Source: Azohydromonas lata NBRC 102462
GTDB lineage: Bacteria; Pseudomonadota; Gammaproteobacteria; Burkholderiales; Burkholderiaceae_C
Assembly (NCBI GenBank): GCA_945878385.1
Contig: CAMCTE010000088.1
Span: 1-10,277, forward strand
Direction: 5' to 3'
DNA length: 10,277 bases
How positions within the stretch are numbered: the first letter of the stretch is position 1; every line of letters begins with the position of its first letter. Below the pieces are notes generated by a model. It saw only the letters and a program-made list of their open reading frames with translations. It was not told where the DNA came from and made no database searches. A program made the translations under genes and the position numbers. Below, piece after piece: positions 1 through 6,531 of this stretch.

Positions 1-728
1 GGCGCCACCACCAGGGCCTGCGCCAGCTCGGCCTTGCCCAAGTCCTGGGCGCGGTGCACTTCGGGCAACTGCACGCCCGCTGCCCGATACCCCTCGTTGA
101 GCGGCTCCACCGATCCATGCACCACGATGGGCCCGATGCCCGCATCCACGCCCGCCAAGATGCGCTGTGCCTTGCCGAAGCTGTAGGCCATCAGCACACT
201 GGCCCGGCCCGCGGCAAGGTTGGCGGCCCACCACCGGTTGATGTCGTCGAACACCTGCGCCTGCGGCTGCCAGCGGTAGATGGGTAAACCAAAGGTGGAC
301 TCGGTGATGAAGCAATCGCAGCGCACCGGCTCGAACGGGTCGCAGGTGGGGTTGCGCTCGTCATGGTCACTCAGGAAGTAGTCGCCCGACACCACCCACA
401 CCTGCCCGCGGTGCTCCAGCCGCACCTGCGCCGCACCCAACACATGCCCAGCCGGATGCAGGCTGATGCGCACGCCTCGGTGCTCCACCACTTCGCCCCA
501 TGCCAGCGCGTTCAGGTCGATGTCCGCCCCCAGGCGAGCCCGCAACACGCCCTCACTGCGGGCGCTGGCCAGGTAGTGGGTGCTTCCGCGCCGCGCATGG
601 TCGGCATGCGCGTGGGTGATCACCGCACGGTCCACCGGGCGCCAGGGGTCGATGTGGAAGTCGCCTGCCGGGCAGTACAGCCCTTGCGGCGTCTCCACCA
701 CCAGGTCATCCTGTGCCGCGTTCGTCAT
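1..728 (-). CDS. Ligase-associated DNA exonuclease, metallo-beta-lactamase fold (5' part only)
   Basis: Reading the minus strand from the ATG at 728 gives 242 uninterrupted codons that run off the window, so roughly the last quarter to third is missing (family members are about 330-340 residues). The metallo-beta-lactamase metal motif HAHADH is at residues 39-44, a second metal histidine is in AGHVLG (H95), and SGDY at 114-117 supplies the next metal aspartate. The stretch FITESTFGLPIYRW (140-153) is characteristic of the ligase-associated DNA exonuclease group of the CPSF/Artemis-like nucleases. These are usually encoded next to an ATP-dependent DNA ligase and act in DNA repair; that ligase would be expected beyond the left edge, which is inference. 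The start lies 26 nt after the clsB stop with no clear Shine-Dalgarno sequence, suggesting expression by read-through from clsB. Between SGDY and PTC there are about four more residues than I expect for the family. Confidence 0.88.
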   Translation of the reverse strand, partial: MTNAAQDDLVVETPQGLYCPAGDFHIDPWRPVDRAVITHAHADHARRGSTHYLASARSEGVLRARLGADIDLNALAWGEVVEHRGVRISLHPAGHVLGAAQVRLEHRGQVWVVSGDYFLSDHDERNPTCDPFEPVRCDCFITESTFGLPIYRWQPQAQVFDDINRWWAANLAAGRASVLMAYSFGKAQRILAGVDAGIGPIVVHGSVEPLNEGYRAAGVQLPEVHRAQDLGKAELAQALVVA

Positions 729-754
729 CGGTTTGTCCAGTTCAGTCGCCCTGT

Positions 755-2047
755 TCAGTACCGCGCCCGCACGCCGGCCAGACGCAGATACAAGCGCGCC
801 ATCAAGGCCACGGCCCGGCGCCTGAGGGCGGTGGCCCAACCCGAAGCCGCAGGCGCAGCCACCACCGGCCGCGAGCGCGCAAACGCCGTCTCCAGCGATG
901 CGGCCACCTCGCGCACAAAGGCGCCATCCCGCACGGCCAGATTGGCCTCGAAGTTCACCAGCAAGGACAGCGGGTCGAGGTTGGAGCTGCCCACCGTGGC
1001 CCAGCGCTCGTCCACCCGCACCACCTTGGCATGCAGGAAGGCCGCGTCATATTCGAAGATGTGAACGCCGCCGTCCAGCAGTTCGCGGTACAGCACCGAC
1101 GCGGCCAGGGCCGCGATCTTGTAGTCGGGCTGCCCCTGCAGCAGCAGGCGCACGCGCACACCACGGCGCGCAGCCTGCAGCAAGGCCCTGCGCAAGACGC
1201 GCCCGGGATAGAAATACGGACAGACGATGTCAATCTCCTGCCGCGCATGGCCACAGGCCTGCAGCAGTGCGGCCTGCACGCTGTGGCGCTGGCGCAGGTT
1301 GTCGCGCAGCAGGAAGGCAGCCTCCATGGTGCCGGGGCTGGAGGGCTCTGTGCGGTCAGCCGGCAGCGTCGCCGCCGGACCGGCCAGCCCCACCGGCACC
1401 AGCCGCATCGACCGCAGCAGTTCGCGCGCACGATGCAGTCCCCTGGGCCCCCGCACCATCTGTGCAATCTCGTCGCGCCAGTCGGCGCCAAATGCCGCGC
1501 GGGTCCACATGGCGCGCGCCGTGTGCACCATCGGCGCCACCACCGGGCCACGGACCTGCACCGCATAGTCCAGGCGCGGCGACTCCAACCGGCCATGGTG
1601 CAGGTCCAGCCGGTCGTCGATCACGTTGATGCCGCCCACGAATCCCACCTCTCCGTCCACCACTGCCACCTTCTGATGCAGGCGCCTGAGGTGCTCGGGC
1701 TGCAGCCAGGCCCACCAGCGGTCCAGCGGCCGGTACACCGCCACGGCCACCGGGGTGTGGGCCCACCACCGGCGCAGTTCACCCAGCGACCCCATCGTGC
1801 CGAACCCGTCCACCACCACCCGCACCCGCACGCCGCGCTGCGCCGCAGCCACCAGTGCATGGGACACCGCTTGGGCCGACTCATCGGTGTGGAAGATGTA
1901 GGTGGTCAGCCACACCTCGTAGCGCGCCCGGTTCACAGCCGCGATCAGCGCCGCGAACAGTTCATCCCCGCCCTGCAGCAGGCGCACCTCGTTGCCGGGC
2001 AGGTAGTGCGCTCGGCGTCTGAGGTACCAGGCGGGCAACGGCTCCAT
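755..2047 (-). CDS. clsB: Cardiolipin synthase B (phospholipase D superfamily)
   Basis: A 430-residue protein with two complete phospholipase D HKD motifs: HQKVAVVD at residues 124-131 followed by GFVGGIN, and HAKVVRVD at 339-346 followed by GSSNLDPLS. The two half-sites form one active centre that works through a phosphohistidine intermediate, joining phosphatidyl groups to make cardiolipin at the inner membrane. Length matches E. coli ClsB (about 413 residues), and the N-terminus lacks the two membrane helices of ClsA, which supports the B type. The C-terminal segment (about 400-430) is rich in Arg, Ala and Leu and could lie on the membrane. The ATG at 2047 comes 12 nt after the stop of the preceding YbhP-like gene, with a weak GGGGCGAG stretch as ribosome site. 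The same pair, ybhP then clsB (ybhO), sits together in E. coli. The exact donor lipid (phosphatidylglycerol or phosphatidylethanolamine) cannot be told from the sequence. Confidence 0.93.
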   Translation of the reverse strand: MEPLPAWYLRRRAHYLPGNEVRLLQGGDELFAALIAAVNRARYEVWLTTYIFHTDESAQAVSHALVAAAQRGVRVRVVVDGFGTMGSLGELRRWWAHTPVAVAVYRPLDRWWAWLQPEHLRRLHQKVAVVDGEVGFVGGINVIDDRLDLHHGRLESPRLDYAVQVRGPVVAPMVHTARAMWTRAAFGADWRDEIAQMVRGPRGLHRARELLRSMRLVPVGLAGPAATLPADRTEPSSPGTMEAAFLLRDNLRQRHSVQAALLQACGHARQEIDIVCPYFYPGRVLRRALLQAARRGVRVRLLLQGQPDYKIAALAASVLYRELLDGGVHIFEYDAAFLHAKVVRVDERWATVGSSNLDPLSLLVNFEANLAVRDGAFVREVAASLETAFARSRPVVAAPAASGWATALRRRAVALMARLYLRLAGVRARY

Positions 2048-2059
2048 GGGCTCGCCCCG

Positions 2060-2863
2060 TCAGCCTCGCTCGAATTCGGCCACCAAGGGCAGATGGTCCG
2101 ACAACTGCGCCCAACTCAGCCCCCGCGGCACCTGCACCGCCGTACAGCGCAGGCCGCGGCTGTAGAAGCGGTCGAGCGCGAAGACCGGCACTCGGGAAGG
2201 AAAGGTGGCCATACGGCCCACTCTCAACGCCCCGCTTGTGGCGGGCCCGGCGCCCGCGCGGGCCGGACCGACGGCCCGCATCAGCCCGAGCTGCGCGAAC
2301 ACCGGGTCGAGCTTCTCGCCCCAGTCGTTGAAGTCGCCACCCACGATCACCGGCTCACCCGGCGGAACCTCACGATCGATCAGCTCCAGCACCCGCTCGG
2401 CCTGACGAAGGCGGCTGGCGTGCATCAGGCCGAAATGGGCCACCACCGCATGCACCGGCGTGTGGTCCCACGCCAAGGGCACGTGCAGCAGGCCGCGCTG
2501 CTCGAAGCGGTGGTCGCTGACGTCGTGGTGCCCCACATCGCCCACCGGCCAACGGCTCAGCAAGGCATTGCCATGCTCGCCGTGGCGCGTCACCGCATTG
2601 GTGCGGTACACGCAGGCAAAGCCCTCTGGTGCCAGGAACTCGGCTTGGCCCTGCTGCGGCCAGGCATGCGGGCCATGGGCGAAGCGGCGCGCCTCGCGGT
2701 GATGGAACAGGCGCACTTCCTGCAACATCACCAAGTCGGCCTGCAGCGACGCCACGCCGCGCTCCAAGTTGTGTATTTCCAGGCGCTTGCGCGGGCCGAT
2801 ACCGCGCACACCCTTGGCGATGTTGTAGGTGGCCACGCGCAGCCGGGGCGTTGGGGTCTTCAT
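2060..2863 (-). CDS. Endonuclease/exonuclease/phosphatase family protein, YbhP-like
   Basis: A 267-residue protein of the EEP (DNase I-like) fold. The magnesium and catalytic residues are all visible in order: RVATYNIAKG (N14), LVMLQEVR (E49), VVAHFGLMH (H143), IVGGDFNDWG (D177, N179) and the terminal LSDHLPLV (D256, H257). The family hydrolyses phosphodiester or phosphomonoester bonds in nucleic acids, phosphoinositides or other substrates; the substrate here is not known. Its place directly before clsB, 12 nt away, mirrors the E. coli ybhP-clsB pair and hints at a role linked to phospholipid head groups, which is inference. I chose the ATG at 2863 because the EEP fold begins seven residues later and because a longer in-frame reading (to 2980) would overlap nudB by almost 100 nt with unrelated sequence. 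A GGGAGAAG stretch lies upstream of the chosen start, 20 nt after the nudB stop. No signal peptide is seen, so it is probably cytoplasmic. Confidence 0.88.
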   Translation of the reverse strand: MKTPTPRLRVATYNIAKGVRGIGPRKRLEIHNLERGVASLQADLVMLQEVRLFHHREARRFAHGPHAWPQQGQAEFLAPEGFACVYRTNAVTRHGEHGNALLSRWPVGDVGHHDVSDHRFEQRGLLHVPLAWDHTPVHAVVAHFGLMHASRLRQAERVLELIDREVPPGEPVIVGGDFNDWGEKLDPVFAQLGLMRAVGPARAGAGPATSGALRVGRMATFPSRVPVFALDRFYSRGLRCTAVQVPRGLSWAQLSDHLPLVAEFERG

Positions 2864-2883
2864 GTCGCGTGGGCTTCTCCCGT

Positions 2884-3378
2884 TCAGCTCAGGATGTCGC
2901 AGAACCTCGGCAGCATCAGGATCGCCTCGGCATTGCTCGGCGAAAAGCAGCAGTCGGCGGCTTCGCGCCAGGGCAACCACTTGTGCTGCAGGTGCTCCCT
3001 CGGTGACAACACCACCGCCACCTCACGCGGCACCAACAGTCCGAACACATGTTCGGTGTTGTGGGTGACCCCCGGCGCATAGCGGTGCCGCCAGACCGGA
3101 TAAATCTCATACACATTCGACAGTTGCCAATCCTGCAGATGGATCAGCGGCACGTCATGCGATCCCACCGCGATGCCGGTCTCCTCATGCACCTCGCGGA
3201 TGCAGGTCTCGCGCAGGGGCTCATCCAGCGCATCCTTAGAGCCGGTCACGCTCTGCCAGTAACCCGGTTTGTCGGCACGCTCGATGAGCAGTATCTGCCC
3301 ATCGGCGCTGTGGATCACCACCAGCACGCTCTCGGGGATCTTGGGCGGTCGTGCAGGAGCATTCGGGGAAGCAGTCAT
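2884..3378 (-). CDS. nudB: Dihydroneopterin triphosphate diphosphatase (Nudix hydrolase)
   Basis: A 164-residue Nudix protein that removes pyrophosphate from dihydroneopterin triphosphate, the step after GTP cyclohydrolase in folate synthesis. The Nudix box spans residues 46-69 and ends in REVHEETGI (R61, E62, E65, E66). The segments WQSVTGS (41-47) and WRHRYAPGVTHNTEHVF (96-112) closely match E. coli NudB, which is what makes the substrate assignment good. The box is GX6E rather than the classical GX5E: GSKDALDE has one more residue than the E. coli GSVEEGE. The ATG at 3378 puts SVLVVI at the same distance from the N-terminus as in E. coli. The frame is open further upstream (ATG 3420, TTG 3426), but those starts sit against the aspS terminator and leave no room for a ribosome site. 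No clear Shine-Dalgarno sequence precedes 3378. A four-codon frame (ATG at 3389) ends in a TGA overlapping this ATG. Confidence 0.92.
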   Translation of the reverse strand: MTASPNAPARPPKIPESVLVVIHSADGQILLIERADKPGYWQSVTGSKDALDEPLRETCIREVHEETGIAVGSHDVPLIHLQDWQLSNVYEIYPVWRHRYAPGVTHNTEHVFGLLVPREVAVVLSPREHLQHKWLPWREAADCCFSPSNAEAILMLPRFCDILS

Positions 3379-3428
3379 GGCGGAATCATGCCCGGAAATG
3401 AACCCCACCAGTGGCACCATGCCCAATG

Positions 3429-3453
3429 AAAAAGGGCCTGCTCGCGCAGGCCC
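3429..3453 (-). terminator. Rho-independent terminator after aspS
   Basis: On the minus strand a perfect 8-bp stem, GGGCCTGC pairing with GCAGGCCC, closes a GCGA loop (a stable GNRA tetraloop) and is followed at once by TTTTT and then C. This is a textbook intrinsic terminator. It begins 29 nt after the aspS stop and ends 50 nt before the nudB start, so it should end most aspS transcripts. On the plus strand the U-tract is missing, so it works in one direction only. Confidence 0.9.
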
Positions 3454-3482
3454 CGGTCATCGCGGTCAAAGTGTGTGGCGCG

Positions 3483-5273
3483 TCAGGCCGCCGCCTGTGC
3501 GTTGCGCAGCCGGATGTGCAGTTCCCGCAACTGCTTCTCGTCCACATTGCTGGGCGCACCGGTCAGCAGGCACTGCGCACGCTGCGTCTTCGGGAAGGCG
3601 ATCACATCACGGATGCTCTCCGCGCCCGTCATCAGCGTCACCAGGCGGTCCAGGCCGAAGGCCAGACCACCGTGCGGAGGCGCACCGTACTGCAGGGCGT
3701 CGAGCAGGAAGCCGAACTTCACCTGCGCGTCTTCTGCACTGATGTTGAGGGCCTTGAACACCTTGCTCTGCACCTCGGCGCGGTGGATACGCACCGAGCC
3801 GCCACCCAACTCCCAGCCATTGAGCACCATGTCGTAGGCCTTGGCCACACAGCGGCCCGGGTCGGTGTCCATGTAGTCCTCGTGGCCGTCCTTGGGTGCG
3901 GTGAAGGGATGGTGCACCGCATTCCAGCGGTTTTCATCTTCATCATGCTCGAACATCGGGAAGTCCACCACCCACAGCGGGGCCCAGCGTTCCTCGAACA
4001 GGCCTTTGCCGCGCCCGAATTCGCTGTGGCCGATCTTCAGACGAAGCGCGCCGATGGCGTCGTTGACCACCTTGGCCTTGTCGGCGCCGAAGTAGATCAG
4101 GTCGCCGTTTTGGGCGCCTGTGCGCTCCAGAATCGCCTTCAACGCCGTGTCGTGGATGTTCTTCACGATGGGCGACTGCAGGCCATCGCGCCCAGAGGCC
4201 AGGTCGTTCACCTTGATCCAGGCCAAGCCCTTGGCGCCGTAGATCTTCACGAACTCGGTGTGCCCGTCGATGTCGCCGCGCGAGAGTTCGGCCCCGCCGG
4301 GCACTCGCAGCGCCACCACACGGCCACCGACAGCGTTGGCCGGGCCGCTGAACACCTTGAAGTCCACATCCTTCATCACCTCGGTGAGCTCGGTGAACTC
4401 CATCTTCACGCGCAGGTCGGGCTTGTCCGAACCGAAGCGGAACATCGCATCCGCATAGGTCATCACCGGGTACTCGCCCAGGTCCACATTCATGGCATTG
4501 CGGAACACATGGCGGATCATCCCCTCGAACATGTCGCGGATCTCCTGCTCATTCAGGAAGGAGGTCTCAATGTCGATCTGGGTGAATTCCGGCTGACGGT
4601 CGGCGCGCAGGTCCTCGTCGCGGAAGCACTTGGTGATCTGGTAATAGCGGTCAAAGCCCGACACCATCAGCAGCTGTTTGAACAGTTGAGGCGACTGCGG
4701 CAGCGCGAAGAATTGGCCGTCGTGCACGCGGCTGGGCACCAGGTAGTCGCGCGCACCTTCAGGCGTACTCTTGGTCAGCATCGGCGTTTCGATGTCCACG
4801 AAACCGTGCTCGTCCAGGTACCGGCGCACTTCCATCGCCACCCGGTAACGCAGCATCAGGTTCTTCTGCATGGCCGGACGGCGCAAGTCCAGCACGCGGT
4901 GAGTCAGGCGCACCGTCTCGCTGAGATTCTCATCGTCCAGTTGGAACGGGGGCGTGACGCTGGGGTTCAACACCTCCAGTTCGTGGCACAACACTTCAAT
5001 CTTGCCGCTCACCAAATTGGCGTTCTCGGTTCCCGCAGGCCGCGCACGCACCTTGCCCACCACCTTCAGGCAGAACTCGTTGCGCACGCCTTCGGCGGTC
5101 TTGAACATCTCGGCGCGGTCCGGGTCGCACACGATCTGAACCAGGCCTTCGCGGTCGCGCAGGTCAATGAAGATCACGCCACCGTGGTCGCGGCGGCGGT
5201 GGGCCCAGCCCATGAGGGTGACGGTTTGCTCCATCAGCGTTTCGCTGACGAAGCCGCAGTAGGTGGTACGCAT
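3483..5273 (-). CDS. aspS: Aspartyl-tRNA synthetase, probably non-discriminating (Asp/Asn)
   Basis: A 596-residue class IIb synthetase that charges tRNA(Asp) with aspartate. The N-terminal OB anticodon-binding domain covers about residues 1-105 (GWAHRRRDHGGVIFIDLRDREG at 22-43). The catalytic core has the flipping loop around TPEGARDYLVPSR (170-182), class II motif 2 at CFRDEDLRADRQPEFTQ (216-232), the bacterial GAD insertion at about 290-430, and motif 3 at GGLAFGLDR (535-543). Length fits the bacterial type (E. coli 590). The start at 5273 gives the usual MRTTYCG beginning; a reading from 5312 adds 13 unrelated residues. H30 in RRRDHGG matches P. aeruginosa AspRS, which also charges tRNA(Asn), whereas E. 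coli has RRRDLGS; this suggests an enzyme needing GatCAB to repair Asp-tRNA(Asn). It is 103 nt downstream of the DUF502 gene and ends at a strong terminator. No convincing Shine-Dalgarno sequence precedes the start. Confidence 0.97.
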   Translation of the reverse strand: MRTTYCGFVSETLMEQTVTLMGWAHRRRDHGGVIFIDLRDREGLVQIVCDPDRAEMFKTAEGVRNEFCLKVVGKVRARPAGTENANLVSGKIEVLCHELEVLNPSVTPPFQLDDENLSETVRLTHRVLDLRRPAMQKNLMLRYRVAMEVRRYLDEHGFVDIETPMLTKSTPEGARDYLVPSRVHDGQFFALPQSPQLFKQLLMVSGFDRYYQITKCFRDEDLRADRQPEFTQIDIETSFLNEQEIRDMFEGMIRHVFRNAMNVDLGEYPVMTYADAMFRFGSDKPDLRVKMEFTELTEVMKDVDFKVFSGPANAVGGRVVALRVPGGAELSRGDIDGHTEFVKIYGAKGLAWIKVNDLASGRDGLQSPIVKNIHDTALKAILERTGAQNGDLIYFGADKAKVVNDAIGALRLKIGHSEFGRGKGLFEERWAPLWVVDFPMFEHDEDENRWNAVHHPFTAPKDGHEDYMDTDPGRCVAKAYDMVLNGWELGGGSVRIHRAEVQSKVFKALNISAEDAQVKFGFLLDALQYGAPPHGGLAFGLDRLVTLMTGAESIRDVIAFPKTQRAQCLLTGAPSNVDEKQLRELHIRLRNAQAAA

Positions 5274-5293
5274 GGTTGTAATCAATCTGAAAA

Positions 5294-5310
5294 GTGTGGG
5301 AGCGGCACAC
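5294..5310 (-). other. Small hairpin in the leader just before aspS
   Basis: In the 103-nt gap between the DUF502 gene and aspS, GTGTG and CACAC can pair across a 7-nt loop, 20 nt before the aspS ATG. The stem is only 5 bp and has no U-tract, so it is not a terminator. It could affect translation of aspS or be chance. I see no T-box, tRNA-like fold or clear promoter in the rest of the gap (5274-5376). Confidence 0.2.
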
Positions 5311-5376
5311 ACGCATGGCGCCGGCGAATCTGGCCGCGGGGCTGCACCCCTGAGGACTGACCGTCCGCCTCGACGA

Positions 5377-6036
5377 TCAGCCCTGCCGATTGGGGTCGGC
5401 CTCCCCCGACACCTTGGCGGCCGGCGGGGGCGACACCACGCCCATGGAGATGATGTACTTCAGCGCCTCGTCCACGCTCATGTTCAGTGGCCGAATGTCT
5501 GCAGTGGGCACCATCAGGAAAAAGCCCGAAGTGGGATTGGGCGTGGTGGGCACATACAGGCTGGTGTGGTCAGCCTGCAGGTGTGCGGCCACCTCGCCGC
5601 TGGGCTTGCCCGTGACGAAGGCGATGGTCCAGGAACCGGCCCTGGGGTACTGCACCAAAACCGCTTCACGAAACGCGTTGCCGCTGCTGGAAAACAGCGT
5701 GTCCGACACTTGCTTGACTGAGCTGTAGATGCTCTTGACGATGGGAATGCGCTGCACGATGCGCCCGCCCTGGCGCAGCGCCCATTGGCCGAAATAGTTG
5801 GCTGCAAACACGCCCGTCAGCAGCAAGGCCAGGAACACCGCCAGCACGCTCATGCCGGGAATGTGGCGCAGGGCTTCCAATGCGGCATGGGTCTGCGCGG
5901 GCATCACGGCCTGCGTGGCACCAATGACCCACAAGAACAGGCCATCAAGCGCACCCCAAACGGCGTGCAGCACCCACACCGTCACCACCAGAGGCAACCA
6001 CACCAAAAGGCCGGCCAGGAGATAGCGCTTGAGCAT
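5377..6036 (-). CDS. DUF502 family inner-membrane protein
   Basis: A 219-residue protein with two strong hydrophobic helices, at about residues 4-26 (LLAGLLVWLPLVVTVWVL) and 62-83 (MSVLAVFLALLLTGVFAANYFG). A soluble C-terminal part carries the family hallmarks RIPIVKSIYSSVKQVSDTL (96-114) and VPTTPNPTSGFF (162-173). The function of DUF502 proteins is not established; they are widespread in proteobacteria and plants. The tail after about residue 203 (PPPAAK...) is low-complexity. I chose the ATG at 6036 because the family starts directly with a short basic stretch (here MLKRY) before helix 1. A TTG at 6078 would add 14 residues and overlap fmdB by 10 nt, and neither start has a good ribosome site. 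The gene follows fmdB by 32 nt and precedes aspS, an arrangement I know from many beta-proteobacteria, so it is probably co-transcribed with both. Confidence 0.9.
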   Translation of the reverse strand: MLKRYLLAGLLVWLPLVVTVWVLHAVWGALDGLFLWVIGATQAVMPAQTHAALEALRHIPGMSVLAVFLALLLTGVFAANYFGQWALRQGGRIVQRIPIVKSIYSSVKQVSDTLFSSSGNAFREAVLVQYPRAGSWTIAFVTGKPSGEVAAHLQADHTSLYVPTTPNPTSGFFLMVPTADIRPLNMSVDEALKYIISMGVVSPPPAAKVSGEADPNRQG

Positions 6037-6068
6037 GGGGGGTTGGGCCTGAATCAGTCGATGGGGGG

Positions 6069-6458
6069 TCAGTGGCAAGCGCAGGATGTGCCGCAGCCGC
6101 CTGCGGCCAGGGTGGTACCACCACCGCTGTCGGACGAACCACCGCTGGAAGTGCCGCCGCCTGAAGGCGAGGCCCCCGAATCACCACCGGACGATGTGCC
6201 ACCACCGGACGAATCTCCGGCAGGGGCTGGGCTGCCCGCCGCTCCGCTCTCCGCGGCCTTGCCGCCGCCAGAGGAGCCGCCGCGAAAATCAGTGACGTAC
6301 CAACCCGAGCCCTTGAGTTGGAAGCCCGCGGCAGTCACCTGCTTGGCAAAGGCCTCGGCCCCGCACGCCGGGCATGTGCTCAGCACCGGGTCGGAGATTT
6401 TCTGCAGCACATCTTTGGCGTGGCCGCAGGCATTGCAGCGGTAGGCGTAGATCGGCAT
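6069..6458 (-). CDS. FmdB-family zinc ribbon protein with long Gly/Ser tail
   Basis: A 129-residue protein. Residues 1-55 form the FmdB/CxxC_CXXC_SSSS zinc ribbon: MPIYAYRCNACGH with C8 and C11, then TCPACG with C29 and C32, followed by the conserved FQLKGSGWYVTDF (46-58). Four cysteines should bind one zinc ion. Residues 59-121 are a Gly/Ser/Ala-rich linker with GGGTSSGG twice, and the protein ends in CGTSCACH (C122, C126, C128, H129), a possible second metal site. The family is named after a methylotroph regulator of formamidase/acetamidase, but its molecular role is unproven, so the regulator label should not be carried over. The ATG at 6458 has a GAGAGA ribosome site five bases upstream and a TATAAT promoter about 80 nt upstream, so this is the first gene of the fmdB-DUF502-aspS unit. 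Confidence 0.93.
   Translation of the reverse strand: MPIYAYRCNACGHAKDVLQKISDPVLSTCPACGAEAFAKQVTAAGFQLKGSGWYVTDFRGGSSGGGKAAESGAAGSPAPAGDSSGGGTSSGGDSGASPSGGGTSSGGSSDSGGGTTLAAGGCGTSCACH
6182..6212 (-). repeat. 18-bp tandem repeat within the fmdB tail
   Basis: The 13-base plus-strand word CACCACCGGACGA occurs at 6182-6194 and 6200-6212, an 18-bp period equal to six codons. Related CCACCGCTG words lie at about 6120-6155. The repeats keep the reading frame and encode the Gly/Ser-rich linker, so changes in copy number would alter linker length without breaking the protein. Confidence 0.6.
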
Positions 6459-6531
6459 GGAATTCTCTCGGGCGGGTGGACGGCTGGGGTTTGGGCTGAC
6501 AGAGGCTGCTAAAGGTGCCGCAGTTCGGTCA

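Noticed and set aside
2864..2980. Upstream extension of the EEP protein by 39 residues
   Set aside because: The extra part overlaps nudB coding sequence in another frame and does not resemble the EEP fold; the ATG at 2863 fits the family start.
713..3082. Plus-strand open frame of 789 codons opposite clsB and the EEP gene
   Set aside because: Its product is rich in His, Gln, Arg and Pro with no domain, and it lies antisense to two genes with complete catalytic motifs. High GC content makes such frames common.
5274..5312. N-terminal extension of AspRS by 13 residues
   Set aside because: Bacterial AspRS begins with the M-R-x-x-Y-C-G pattern found at 5273; the added residues are not part of the family and would need a non-ATG start.
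5338..5350. GGGG-CTGCA-CCCC hairpin between the DUF502 gene and aspS as a terminator
   Set aside because: Only four base pairs and no U-tract, so it is too weak to end transcription.
3411..5360. Plus-strand open frame of 649 codons opposite aspS
   Set aside because: Antisense shadow of a highly conserved gene; composition is His/Gln/Val-rich and no known motif is present.
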